From contig JAOZOF010000012.1 in NCBI GenBank assembly GCA_029933425.1, forward strand, positions 1 through 33,241: a stretch of 33,241 nucleotides of DNA, read 5' to 3'. The position numbers were made by a program, and so were the translations under genes. Shown here piece after piece: positions 8,707 to 18,052 of this stretch. The notes below the pieces were generated by a model that saw nothing but the letters and a program-made list of their open reading frames with translations, had not been told where the DNA came from and made no database searches. The DNA comes from Marinilabiliaceae bacterium (GTDB lineage Bacteria; Bacteroidota; Bacteroidia; Bacteroidales; Marinilabiliaceae). Numbering within the stretch: position 1 is the first letter of the stretch; each line of letters begins with the position of its first letter.

Positions 8707-9328
8707 ATGATGAGAAATATTTTAACACTATTATTGGCAATTCTATTTTTAACAGCTTGCCATAACGAGAAAAATAGTAATTCTGAATCTGCCCAAATTG
8801 AGCCGGGAGAAAAGTATAAACCGGTAATTTCAGGCGATTGGAAGTTACTTTTTAAACCCGATTCAACCATTGGAGCGTATATTAACGACCATACTTTGTA
8901 CAGGCACGAATCTACAGGTAAGTGGCATTTTATTGGGATTACATCGAAAGTAGTACCTGCAAATGCTGAAACAGAGGTCTATTTTGCCCAAGGGATTGGC
9001 GATTCTATAATTGTGAAAGGTGGTTACACTGATACTATACAAAAACTTTTTGATTCTGAAGAAAAAGCATGGGCACCTTATGCCTTCAACTATCAGGGTA
9101 AAGCTCATATATTTTTTGGCCCACAAAAAATAGCAACAAGTACTTCTAACGATGGGATGAACTGAACTCCTGAAAGAGTTTTAAAAAGAATTCCTGAAAT
9201 ATGGAAAACTGATGGCACAGTAAATCCTCCACATCGTGACGGGATGATTATTAAAAAAAGAGAAGATGGCAGAGATAAATGGCTTATGTATGCAACGGCC
9301 TTAGTAACTACTGATAGAGATACTATAT
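8707..9328 (+). pseudogene. broken GH43-like beta-propeller lipoprotein gene
   Basis: The frame starts at ATG 8707 with a lipoprotein signal (LTACH) and runs for 152 codons to TGA at 9163-9165. Translation in the same frame past the TGA continues the same kind of protein for about 54 codons (TPERVLKRIPEIWKTDG, then HRDGMIIKKREDG, then KWLMYATAL) to TAA 9328-9330. The TGA sits in a MN-stop-TPE context where Trp (TGG) is expected, so it is most simply a one-base nonsense change. The visible part resembles the first half of a five-bladed GH43/GH32-type propeller: INDHTLYRHE with a GKWHFIGIT strand, then APYAF and the AHIFFGPQ strand. The rest is missing and the sequence runs directly into a restriction-gene remnant. 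Two independent lesions make it a pseudogene. It lies 21 bp after the metallophosphatase gene and probably was the last gene of the rhamnose operon. Confidence 0.8.
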
Positions 9329-9329
9329 A

Positions 9330-9407
9330 ACCACCTGCATCATTACCGGTGAGATAATTGAATATGTGGGTTTCAAAATCTATTTCTTTTATTCCTTGTG
9401 CCGTCAT
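9330..9407 (-). pseudogene. 5' remnant of a type I restriction subunit gene (hsdR-like)
   Basis: On the minus strand an ATG at 9407-9405 opens a frame starting MTAQGIKEIDFETHIFNYL, which reads like the N-terminus of a type I restriction endonuclease subunit (a short acidic helix with FExxI followed by a Gly-Tyr segment). It starts 13 bp after the stop of the hsdS remnant, the usual S-then-R gene order. Homology fades after about 26 codons, where the frame enters the antisense of the broken GH43-like gene. The rest of hsdR is absent. The identification rests on a short stretch plus its position next to hsdS, so it is moderate. Confidence 0.6.
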
Positions 9408-9420
9408 GCTGTAATTTTTT

Positions 9421-9618
9421 TTAAACTGGCGGTTTCCAATCTCTAACATCTATTTTGCCTGTAACTGCTTCTGAAATTAGAGACTGTTTGTATTGTTTTA
9501 GTTTTTCTGTTTGTGTTGAAATTAGGGATTTTATCTTGTCTATATGAATAATCTTATCATTAATGAAAGATAAGATACGTTCTATTTCTTTTTTAGGTGG
9601 AATAACTATCTGAAAAAA
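9421..9618 (-). pseudogene. 3' remnant of a type I restriction specificity subunit gene (hsdS)
   Basis: Read on the minus strand, this stretch encodes about 65 residues ending at TAA (9423-9421). It begins FFQIVIPPKKEIERILSFI, continues with a lysine-rich coiled coil (KSLISTQTEKLKQYKQS) and ends LISEAVTGKIDVRDWKPPV. That is the classic C-terminal signature of HsdS: the PP-x-x-E helix start, the conserved coiled coil, then SLISEAVTGKIDVR. An in-frame TAG (9621-9619) closes the frame upstream, so there are no target-recognition domains and no start. The remnant abuts the end of the HTCS gene (stop at 9631). It cannot make a working specificity subunit alone. Confidence 0.82.
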
Positions 9619-9630
9619 CTATGAAAAACA

Positions 9631-12600
9631 TCATGTTTGCTTTTTAATAAAGACAGAGGGAGATACATCGAAAACTTTTTTGAATGATTTACTAAAATAT
9701 GCATAATCTGTGTAGCCGACTTTATCTGCAACCTCTGCAATAGTAAAACTGTGTGTCTTTAATAATTTCTTAGCTTCATTTAGCCTGACATTGCGTATAA
9801 ATTCAGATGTACTTAAGCCTGTAATTTTCTTTAATTTTCGATGTAAATGTGGACGACTAATGAATGCTTTATCACACAGTTCGTTAATATGAAAGTTTGT
9901 GTCGTCGATATTTTCAAGGATAATACCGGTTAATTTACTAATGAATTGTGCTTCATGATTCTGCAATGTTTTGATAGATTCGTCTAATGTGTCGAACTTT
10001 GCAAATCGTTTTTTATTATCATCTATTGATTTAAGAATATTTCTGACTTTTAAATCAAGCTCTTCTAAGTTAAATGGTTTATTTATGTAATCTTCGGCAC
10101 CTCTTGATAAACCTTCAATTTTTGACTCATCACCTGTTTTAGCAGTAAGCAGGATGATAGGTATATGGCTTGTCTCAATATTTTCTTTTAGGATTGTGCA
10201 TAACTGGTTACCATCAATTTTAGGCATCATTACATCACTTATTATTATGTCAGGCTGCGACCTTTCAATTTGTTTAAGGGCTTCTTCTCCGTTTGTTGCA
10301 ACTTTCGTTTTATAATGTTTAGAGAAATGCTTTTTTAAAAATGATGATAAATCTTTATTGTCTTCAACAATCAGTAATTCGTGTTTACTGTCTTTATGGC
10401 CATCAGTATTATTCTCAGTTATAATATATTTTTCCAAATCGTTAATTATCAGATTAATGTTCTTGTCAGAGACTTTGTCGATAAAAACGCTGTTATGATC
10501 TTCATCATCATAGATATTAAACAAGGGTATTGTGATGATAAATTCAGTTCCCGTTCCAACTTTACTTATAACTTTTATAGTGCCGTCTAATAGTTTTATA
10601 AGGCTGTTTACCATTGCTAGCCCGATGCCACTATCGAAATTGTTATTATTGCTTGTGTAAAAGGGATCGAAAAGTTTTTTTAACTTTTCCTCCGAAATTC
10701 CCGGCCCATTATCAGAAATTCGGATTTTAATGTTCGAACCTGATTTGTATTTATTATTCAATGTATTTATCTTATTTTCTTTTATAATATCCAGGGTTAC
10801 TGTTATAAGTCCTTCTTCTTCAAAGGCTTTTATGGAATTGCTTAATATGTTCGAGATTATCTTTTCTATTTTATCAGCATCAAAATAACATTCTAATAAA
10901 TCAATTTCAGATTTAAACCTGATGTCTATTGATTTCTTTTTTAATAAAGGTTCGAAATAATTTATTATGCTTGATATATATTTTATTATATCTCCTCTGT
11001 TAATATTAATTGAGGCATGATCTGTTTCAATTTTTCTGAACTCCATCAGTTGATTTATTAAGAATAACAGCCTGTATGCGTTCTTTTTTATAATATGTCC
11101 ATATTTCGTTACTGTTTTTGAGCTTTTATTCTCACTGAGCATTTCGTCAATTGTTGCAATTACAATTGATAAGGGTGTTTTAAATTCGTGACTGATGTAA
11201 GTGAAGAAATTTATTCGACTGGCAATAAGCTCCTCATTTTTTTGCTTATCCAGTTCAATTAAACGCAGGTTAAGTTTTTCCCGGTTACGTTTTTGAAGAA
11301 AACGTATATAGGAAATTACGATTATTACGATTACAATAATATATGTTAAGTATCCCCAAATAGATAACCAGAACGGGGGAGTTACAGTTATTTTTAAAGT
11401 CCTGATATTTTCAGACCAGTTTTCAGCTCCATTGGTTGCCTTTACTTTGAAAACATAAGTTCCGGGATAGAGGTTGGTATATGTTGCTGAAATTTGGGAG
11501 TTTACATAATTCCAGTTATTCTCAAACCCCTCAAGAAAATACGAATATTGTACTTTTTTTGGGGCATAATAGTTTATATTGATATAGCCTATTGAAAAAA
11601 TATTATCGGCATAATCTAAGGTTATTTCTTTAACATCATCTATGTGACTGGACAGGATTCCATTCTTCTTTATTTCTACTGATTTATTGAACAATTTAAA
11701 ATCAGTAAAATGAATATCAACATCCGGCTTTGGGAAGATAATGTTTTTTGGGTTAAAATATGTCAAACCGTTTACTGCTCCAAAATATAATGTACCATCT
11801 TTGGATTTCAGGCATGATGCATAATTAAACTGGTTTCCCACCAGACCATCATATTCATTATAATTTTCAAACTGATTGGTGCTTAAATTTAGTTTGGATA
11901 ACCCTTTGGTAGTAGAACACCAAATGTTATTATAATCATCTTCAATTATGGCATATACAGTATTATTTGGCAGTCCGTTTTTGATTGTATAAACAACAAA
12001 GTCCTGTCCGGAATAGTCATATTTTATTAGTCCGCCTCCCTGAGTTCCAAACCATATATTCCTTTCAGAATCTTCATACGAATATAGGAACATATTGTTA
12101 ATAATGCCAGGGGTGTTGTCTTTATTAAAATTGGAGATATTACCATTTTTATCAATCTTGTATACCCCAAAGAAATAAGAACAAATCCAGATGTTACCAT
12201 TGCTGTCTTCATTAATGTGACGCAGGAACTTATTATCAAATGTCTCTTTATATACTTCAACAAAAGAGTCATTGTCCTTTCTAAAAAGGCCGTTAAGTGT
12301 TGCTGCCCATATTCTGTTTTGTGAATCTTTTTCCAATGAAAATACATTGGATAGTTTTTCGCCCCCTGTAACTTTTTCCATTTTGTTAGTCACAGGGTTA
12401 TATTTATTAATGCCCCCTAAAAATGTACCTATCCATATAATACCTTTTTCATCTTCCAACAGGGCGTGTACATTATTTGAGAGCAGGGTGTTTTTCTCTT
12501 TTTTATTATGTTTTATATACTTAAATGACCTGTTTTTTCTGTCATATACGGATATTCCACCATCCTCAGTTCCAATCCAAATCCTGCCGTCTGTAGTCTC

Positions 12601-13683
12601 GATTATTGAACTTAACGCTTTGCCGGACAACATTCTGAAACCTCCGTCTGCATATATTTTATTGAACCCTTTAACTGACGGGTCAGTATAATTTACACCA
12701 CCAAAATAAGTTCCAATCCACATAATCCCATCCCTGTCCTTGAAAATAGAATATATTGCTTTATCGCTTAAGCCAATACCTGTTCTGTCAAAGTCCTGCC
12801 CAAAGAAGTTGAACTTCTGGCTAATAATGTCATAAATATATAACCCTGATTCAGTACCGATCCACAGGCGTCCGTTTTTATCCTCACTTATTGCACGTAT
12901 GAAGTTATCTTCGATATCATTAATTCCGTCTTTTAACCTGATATTGTAAAATTTATCGGACATTGCATCATAATATGCAAGTCCGTTTTTACTTGTTCCA
13001 ATCCAAACAGTGCCTCTCTTATCTTTAAAAATAGTAACTAAATTATCAGCCGAAAAGTTAATGTTACAATCATGAGTTGATTCGTTAAAAGTATTAACAA
13101 GTTTCCCGTTATGGTCAAGTACCTGAATCTCATTATTTGTAACTGCCCATATAAAATTTTCATCATATTCTGTTAAGCTGTGGAAATTCCCATCTTTTAT
13201 TTTTGTAATAACATTATTATGGTATTTATACAGGCCGTTTACTGTAGATATGATAATGTTTTTATCCGACAACTCAATTATGTCATTTATCCATGGAAGA
13301 TTTTGGTTTTCATATAAAATGTCAATAAAACTATTTTTATTTTTATTATATATACTCAAGCCCTTTGTTGTACCTACAAACATTTTCCCATTAGAGCTTA
13401 CGAGAAGTTTTAATATAATATTTGAAAAACTTTTGGCATTTGTAGGGTTATTATAATATGAAACAATATTAATTCCGTCGAATTTGTTCAATCCTTCAAT
13501 CGTTGCAATCCAAATATAGCCATCACTATCCTGTACTATGTCATGAACGGTATTGTTGGACAGGCCTTCGACAGAAGTGATGTGAGTGAATGACAGTGTT
13601 TTCTGTGCTTTTATATTTAGTGTGTACAAAAACAGCACAATTAAGAATAGGTATAAGTAACTTTTAAAATTAGTAATAGCCAT
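9631..13683 (-). CDS. hybrid two-component system regulator (HTCS) of the PUL
   Basis: This 1350-residue one-protein sensor and regulator follows the standard HTCS order. A signal peptide (residues 1-26) is followed by a periplasmic sensor of about 13 Reg_prop repeats (IWIGT-x-x-GL type, about 35-660), a Y_Y_Y domain (about 690-765) and one membrane helix (about 778-800). The cytoplasmic part has HisKA with phospho-accepting H832 (SHEFKTPL), HATPase with DNGPGI (about 985) and a G-box GIGLAM, a receiver with D1150 (SDVMMPK) and the LLTAKTG and KPF motifs, and a C-terminal AraC-type HTH (about 1261-1350). The key residues are all present. It should bind a glycan fragment in the periplasm and activate the divergent PUL 224 bp away. 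Downstream it runs into the hsdS remnant with no clear terminator. Confidence 0.93.
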   Translation of the reverse strand: MAITNFKSYLYLFLIVLFLYTLNIKAQKTLSFTHITSVEGLSNNTVHDIVQDSDGYIWIATIEGLNKFDGINIVSYYNNPTNAKSFSNIILKLLVSSNGKMFVGTTKGLSIYNKNKNSFIDILYENQNLPWINDIIELSDKNIIISTVNGLYKYHNNVITKIKDGNFHSLTEYDENFIWAVTNNEIQVLDHNGKLVNTFNESTHDCNINFSADNLVTIFKDKRGTVWIGTSKNGLAYYDAMSDKFYNIRLKDGINDIEDNFIRAISEDKNGRLWIGTESGLYIYDIISQKFNFFGQDFDRTGIGLSDKAIYSIFKDRDGIMWIGTYFGGVNYTDPSVKGFNKIYADGGFRMLSGKALSSIIETTDGRIWIGTEDGGISVYDRKNRSFKYIKHNKKEKNTLLSNNVHALLEDEKGIIWIGTFLGGINKYNPVTNKMEKVTGGEKLSNVFSLEKDSQNRIWAATLNGLFRKDNDSFVEVYKETFDNKFLRHINEDSNGNIWICSYFFGVYKIDKNGNISNFNKDNTPGIINNMFLYSYEDSERNIWFGTQGGGLIKYDYSGQDFVVYTIKNGLPNNTVYAIIEDDYNNIWCSTTKGLSKLNLSTNQFENYNEYDGLVGNQFNYASCLKSKDGTLYFGAVNGLTYFNPKNIIFPKPDVDIHFTDFKLFNKSVEIKKNGILSSHIDDVKEITLDYADNIFSIGYININYYAPKKVQYSYFLEGFENNWNYVNSQISATYTNLYPGTYVFKVKATNGAENWSENIRTLKITVTPPFWLSIWGYLTYIIVIVIIVISYIRFLQKRNREKLNLRLIELDKQKNEELIASRINFFTYISHEFKTPLSIVIATIDEMLSENKSSKTVTKYGHIIKKNAYRLLFLINQLMEFRKIETDHASININRGDIIKYISSIINYFEPLLKKKSIDIRFKSEIDLLECYFDADKIEKIISNILSNSIKAFEEEGLITVTLDIIKENKINTLNNKYKSGSNIKIRISDNGPGISEEKLKKLFDPFYTSNNNNFDSGIGLAMVNSLIKLLDGTIKVISKVGTGTEFIITIPLFNIYDDEDHNSVFIDKVSDKNINLIINDLEKYIITENNTDGHKDSKHELLIVEDNKDLSSFLKKHFSKHYKTKVATNGEEALKQIERSQPDIIISDVMMPKIDGNQLCTILKENIETSHIPIILLTAKTGDESKIEGLSRGAEDYINKPFNLEELDLKVRNILKSIDDNKKRFAKFDTLDESIKTLQNHEAQFISKLTGIILENIDDTNFHINELCDKAFISRPHLHRKLKKITGLSTSEFIRNVRLNEAKKLLKTHSFTIAEVADKVGYTDYAYFSKSFKKVFDVSPSVFIKKQT

Positions 13684-13907
13684 TTATAATAATGTTATTC
13701 ATTAAAAAAAAGATTATTATCTTTTACATGTGACTAATTTATGTTTTTTGAGTGTAAAATATGTAGAACAGATGTAATTTATCATTAATAAAATACAGAC
13801 TATTTGCTTTATGAAACAATATTGCAAGAATTTGATACATATAAACAAAAAGTGTCTGTTGTATATTAGGTAGGTTTACGGTTATAAAACCGAATACATA
13901 TTATTTC
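13684..13907. promoter_or_regulatory. divergent control region between HTCS gene and PUL
   Basis: These 224 AT-rich bases separate the start codons of two divergent genes and must hold both promoters and probably the AraC-domain binding site. Two short perfect inverted repeats are visible. One has 7-bp arms (13708-13714 and 13719-13725) and lies 25 bp from the HTCS start. The other has 5-bp arms, CGGTT and AACCG (13879-13883 and 13888-13892), and lies 15 bp before the first PUL gene. I found no perfect match to the Bacteroidota -7 motif TAnnTTTG, so I do not place promoters. Confidence 0.5.
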
Positions 13908-16526
13908 ATGTTATACAAAAATTTAGTAATCATTTTATTTTTTGTTGTTTTGCCCTGTGTGTATTCTCAGGAGACAGGGTTAAATCAGATCAATAACTTT
14001 GATGAACTTCCGATATTACGCAATGATATTTTAAATCTACAGCAAAGCAGTCATGACCCAACCGGAGGAAACGATGATGGTTTTTCAAAAGGAAACTTCC
14101 CCGGAACCATAAATGGTGAAAACATAATGTTGCATGCAAAAGGCAAGGGTATTATTAACAGGATCTGGCTTACCGGGTATGATTATGATGATAAAATAAA
14201 GATTTATTTCGACGGAGAGATGTCGGCTTCTGTTGACGAAACTGTCAATACTTTTTTTAGCGGGACTAATACTCCTTTTTTATTTCCGTTGGTAGTTGAT
14301 GAAGATTCAACAAGCGGCGGCTTTTTGAGTTATATGCCTTTCCCTTTTGAGCAGGAAGTTTTAATAACCACCACAGGTGATCGTTTTTATAATATTAATT
14401 ATCAGATATACGATAATAAGGAAGATATAAACACATGGACAGGAGACGAAGACCTTTCCGTTACTTATGATATTTTCAACAATAGAGGTAAAGATCCACG
14501 GGGAGATCAGGATTATACATCCTTGTCGTCTGTTTTTAACCTGCCAGCCGGTGAAACAAAAACAGCTGTTGTAATAAATAAATATAATCAAAGTGTATCA
14601 AATCTTTTCATTACTATCCCGTCAGTTGAATTTAAAGACTTATCAAGCCGTATAATAACCGATGATGGCAATGCCACTGTTGGATATTCTCAATTTGATT
14701 TGACAATTGACCCGGACGCATCAAATGTGAGACTGATAAGACGGTTAGATTACTGGGTGAAAGATCAAAAAGCTGATGTATATGTTGATGGTGTTTACGC
14801 GGGTGAGTGGTTTACAGAAGGAGGAGACGGAGTGTATCGATGGAGGGATGCTGAATTTGAGATACCTGTGGCTCTTACAAAAGGCAAAAGTAAAATATCG
14901 GTAAAGGTTCAGTTTATAAGTTCAATGATAGATTGGAATGAGTTTTATTATTGGGTTTTTTGTGATGATATTTTAACCGATGAACTTGATGTTGCAAATA
15001 CGTTAAGTGAAACAGAGCATAATTATTATATAGAACCTAAAAACTGGACAGGTGTTTTGAGTACCGAATATCCTGAAGAACCTGACAATTCAGGGCCAAC
15101 ATTGCTTAGTAAAATTAATATTCAGATATTTTATGACGGAGAGAGTATTCCCTCTGTTGATGTTCCGTTGAGTATGTTTTTTGGAGGTGGCTCCATTGAA
15201 AATAACAGGTTTCAGTCACTGCCTGTCGGAGTCTTGAATAGGTCAAATACTATGTATTCATATTTTCCTATGCCTTTTAAAAATTCTTTTGAGTTGAAAC
15301 TTATAAATAAAAGTGATGTGTTTATTGATAGTATTCAGGTTGATGTAAATTATAAAGATTTCAATTTTGATCCTGAATCAACCGGCTATTTTAAAGCACA
15401 GTATAATCAGGAGGATCCGCCTGTATCTGGAAAAGATTTTATAATTCTTAATGCTACAGGCAGGGGTAAATATATAGGAATGGTATTGGAAGCAAGAAAT
15501 ACCGAAGGCAGTCTTTGGTTAGAGGGAGATGAAAGGTTTTATATAGATGGTTGCAGGACCCCGGTTTCATACGGGACGGGAACAGAGGATTATTTCAATG
15601 GGGCATGGTATTTTAACCGGGGGCCATTCGATTTAGCAACACATGGCCTTACTGCTGTTCAAGGTTCCGATCGTAGTATGTATCGATTTCACCTTAGCGA
15701 CCCGGTATATTTTAATAATGAAGCGGTTTTTGGAATAGAGCACGGCCCTGTTAATGATATTTTTGCAGATTTTAGAGCTGTTGCGTTCTATTATTTAAAT
15801 AACAATAGTGGTTTTACATTAGTTGATGAGATCGATATCTCTGATCCCCAGTCTGAAAATGAACACAATTATACGGTTACGGGTGAAAATACAAGTGCAG
15901 TAGATTGTTCATATCAGTTTGAGGGTGATGATGATAATGTAACAATTGTTGAGTCCGGCAGATATATAGACGGAATGTCGCAGTTTACAGTAAAGGTTGA
16001 ACCGGGCAAGGTGCTGAAAATAAAAAGGATGTTTGATTATTATTGGGCAGATCAATGTGCTAAGGTTTATGTAGATAATCAGTTTGTAGGAAGGTGGTTT
16101 ACAAATGGGTCAAATGAAATAAAACGATGGCGTGAAGAATTTTTCATAATTCCATCTCGATATACTTTAGGAAAAGATAGTGTCACATTAAAATTTGAAA
16201 CAGATTTTGCATTTGAAGGTTATAAATGGTCTGAGTTTCATTATTGGGTCTATGCATTTAAAGATACGAACCTTGGTATCAAAAGAAAGGGTTATAATCA
16301 ATTTAATGTTTTTCCAAATCCTGCAAAAGAAGTCTTAAATTTCAATTACGAAGGTTTGGATGTGAAAATGATTTCTGTCGTTGATATGAAAGGCAGGGTT
16401 GTGATGAATATAAATAAAAATGCCAGGTCTGTGGATGTGTCCAGTCTAAAAGCAGGGGTTTATCTCCTAAACATTATTACAAAAAACAGAGTATTGAGTT
16501 CACGTTTTATAAAAAAGAACTTGTAA
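13908..16526 (+). CDS. multidomain GH172 (DUF2961) enzyme with T9SS sorting tail
   Basis: This 872-residue secreted enzyme has a signal peptide (cleavage near VYSQ, about residue 20). The catalytic GH172 part carries the family signature YGTGTEDYF with E560. GH172 members act on furanosides (alpha-D-arabinofuranosidase and difructose dianhydride or alpha-D-fructofuranosidase activities are known). The layout is unusual. An N-terminal jelly-roll half (about 35-190, with IKIYFDGE and FLSYMPFPF) is followed by an accessory beta domain (about 279-360, KADVYVDGVYAGEWFTEG). A second copy of the N-terminal half (about 385-490, INIQIFYDGE and SYFPMPF) joins the catalytic half, then a second accessory domain (about 707-785, AKVYVDNQFVGRWFTNG). 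It ends with a T9SS type A sorting domain (about 798-872, VFPNPAKEVLNF and GVYLLNI). It is the first gene of the PUL, so it is probably exported to or attached at the cell surface. Confidence 0.85.
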   Translation: MLYKNLVIILFFVVLPCVYSQETGLNQINNFDELPILRNDILNLQQSSHDPTGGNDDGFSKGNFPGTINGENIMLHAKGKGIINRIWLTGYDYDDKIKIYFDGEMSASVDETVNTFFSGTNTPFLFPLVVDEDSTSGGFLSYMPFPFEQEVLITTTGDRFYNINYQIYDNKEDINTWTGDEDLSVTYDIFNNRGKDPRGDQDYTSLSSVFNLPAGETKTAVVINKYNQSVSNLFITIPSVEFKDLSSRIITDDGNATVGYSQFDLTIDPDASNVRLIRRLDYWVKDQKADVYVDGVYAGEWFTEGGDGVYRWRDAEFEIPVALTKGKSKISVKVQFISSMIDWNEFYYWVFCDDILTDELDVANTLSETEHNYYIEPKNWTGVLSTEYPEEPDNSGPTLLSKINIQIFYDGESIPSVDVPLSMFFGGGSIENNRFQSLPVGVLNRSNTMYSYFPMPFKNSFELKLINKSDVFIDSIQVDVNYKDFNFDPESTGYFKAQYNQEDPPVSGKDFIILNATGRGKYIGMVLEARNTEGSLWLEGDERFYIDGCRTPVSYGTGTEDYFNGAWYFNRGPFDLATHGLTAVQGSDRSMYRFHLSDPVYFNNEAVFGIEHGPVNDIFADFRAVAFYYLNNNSGFTLVDEIDISDPQSENEHNYTVTGENTSAVDCSYQFEGDDDNVTIVESGRYIDGMSQFTVKVEPGKVLKIKRMFDYYWADQCAKVYVDNQFVGRWFTNGSNEIKRWREEFFIIPSRYTLGKDSVTLKFETDFAFEGYKWSEFHYWVYAFKDTNLGIKRKGYNQFNVFPNPAKEVLNFNYEGLDVKMISVVDMKGRVVMNINKNARSVDVSSLKAGVYLLNIITKNRVLSSRFIKKNL

Positions 16527-16747
16527 TAACCATATTCTCAATTGTACTATTCTTACTAATTATATCTCAATTCAGACATATTTACACAAAAGCAACAATA
16601 AAACATGTTTGTGATACATAATTACAGCACAGATATTGTTGTAGTTAGTAAAATTGTGTTAACAAAAATCAAAATATTCTTAGTTTCATTGAGGATTTGT
16701 TAAGGATGATTATTTTTTTTGTCGATTAAATAATTAAGTAATGTATT

Positions 16748-17944
16748 ATGAATAGAATAAGTTTATTCCTGTTTTTTATCGTATTAAGTACGAATTTGGT
16801 TACCAGCCAAAATTCAAATTTATTTGAAAAACCCAGAGATATAAAAACACGCTGGGCCAGTTTTGAGAACCTTAATGCCGAGAAAGGGGAAGGAGGGAAA
16901 GTTGCTAACGGAGCTAAAGGTTATCCTTACCATGTTTTGCAGCCGGGAGAATCCGTAACAATTTTAGATATTAAAGGTTGTGGAATTATTCACAGGATAT
17001 GGATGACACTGGATGATCTTTACCATATTCCGGAAGAACATCGCTCATTGAAAATAGAGATGTATTGGGATGACAGTGATAAACCTGCCGTATCTGCTCC
17101 TTTGGAAGATTTTTTTAATGTTGTTTTCGGGAACATAGTCGTTTTCGATAATGCATTATTCTCTTCACCCGAGGGACGATCTTTTATGAGTTATGTGCAG
17201 ATGCCATTTCGTACAGCAGCAAAGATTGTAATAACTAATGAATCGGATGAAAGATCACACAGGTTGTTTTACGATATTAACTTTTCAGAAATGGAGAAGT
17301 TGGACAACGATGTAATGTATTTTCATGCATATTGGCGCAGGGATAAAAAAACGGAACTTGGAGAAGATTTTGAGATTGTGCCGGAAATAAAAGCTGATGG
17401 ACGTTTTCTCGGATGTAATATAGGAATAATCAATTTTCATAAATACACGGGTTGGTGGGGAGAAGGCGAAGTAAAAATTTATTTAGACGGGGATGTCAGT
17501 AATCCTTCATTGATAGGGACAGGAACAGAAGATTATGTTGGTACCGGTTGGGGACAGGGAGTTTTTCATACAAAATATATGGGAAGTTCTGTTATTGATG
17601 ATGAAAAAGGAGAATATGCTTTTTACCGTTTTCATATAATTGATCCCGTATATTTTCAAGAGAACATAAAAGTTACTATTCAACAAATGGGGGGTACAAA
17701 TAAAGGATCCGTTAAAAAGTTTATAGATGATGGAAAACCTGTCATACCGGTTTGTCATATAATCGACGATAAAACCCAGTTAAATTTTGCATGTGGAGAT
17801 GCAAGCTTTGATGATGATAAATATGATGACGATACATGGACTAATTATTATCGTCAGGATGATGTGTGTGCAACAAGCTATTTTTATTTGACAACCCCTC
17901 AGGGTGTTGCATCAAGGGTTGTTCCGTTTGAAAAAAGAAAATAA
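16748..17944 (+). CDS. GH172 (DUF2961) glycosidase, single-domain form
   Basis: This 398-residue protein has a signal peptide (hydrophobic core to TSQ, about residue 20) and no lipobox, so it is probably periplasmic. It has the normal GH172 size and double jelly-roll pattern: GCGIIHRIWMT and the LKIEMYWD strand, FMSYVQMPF, and the family signature IGTGTEDYV with E261, followed by YAFYRFHIIDPVYF. Unlike the upstream 872-residue relative it has no duplication, accessory domains or T9SS tail. The pair fits a division of labour, one enzyme outside the cell and one in the periplasm acting on imported oligosaccharides (inference). It lies 221 bp after the first GH172 gene, a gap large enough for a separate promoter, and 108 bp before susC. 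The exact furanoside is not readable from sequence. Confidence 0.88.
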   Translation: MNRISLFLFFIVLSTNLVTSQNSNLFEKPRDIKTRWASFENLNAEKGEGGKVANGAKGYPYHVLQPGESVTILDIKGCGIIHRIWMTLDDLYHIPEEHRSLKIEMYWDDSDKPAVSAPLEDFFNVVFGNIVVFDNALFSSPEGRSFMSYVQMPFRTAAKIVITNESDERSHRLFYDINFSEMEKLDNDVMYFHAYWRRDKKTELGEDFEIVPEIKADGRFLGCNIGIINFHKYTGWWGEGEVKIYLDGDVSNPSLIGTGTEDYVGTGWGQGVFHTKYMGSSVIDDEKGEYAFYRFHIIDPVYFQENIKVTIQQMGGTNKGSVKKFIDDGKPVIPVCHIIDDKTQLNFACGDASFDDDKYDDDTWTNYYRQDDVCATSYFYLTTPQGVASRVVPFEKRK

Positions 17945-18052
17945 CAAGATTCATAAAAAAAGAAAATCTATGAAATTCTGTGGGATAATGATTTTTCTAA
18001 TTAAACTTTATAATCCATGTGAATATTTAGTAAGAATAAAAACAAGAGAATT

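Noticed and set aside
9105-9449. Minus-strand 114-codon open frame taken as a single gene
   Set aside because: It is a chance fusion: the first part is the tail of the hsdS region out of frame plus the hsdR-like start, and the rest is antisense of the broken GH43-like gene. I report the hsdR-like part only as a remnant.
9331-9630. Insertion sequence or integrase at the junction of the two clusters
   Set aside because: No transposase frame, terminal inverted repeat or target duplication is visible; the sequence is explained by the restriction-gene remnants.
12272-12691. Plus-strand 139-codon open frame within the HTCS gene
   Set aside because: It is antisense to the Reg_prop repeat region. 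Repeated IWIGT codons give a repetitive open antisense frame with no signal of its own.
16600-16612. CATGTTTG as a Bacteroidota -7 promoter box before the second GH172 gene
   Set aside because: It has one mismatch to TAnnTTTG and no convincing TTTG at the -33 spacing. AT-rich DNA makes such near matches common.
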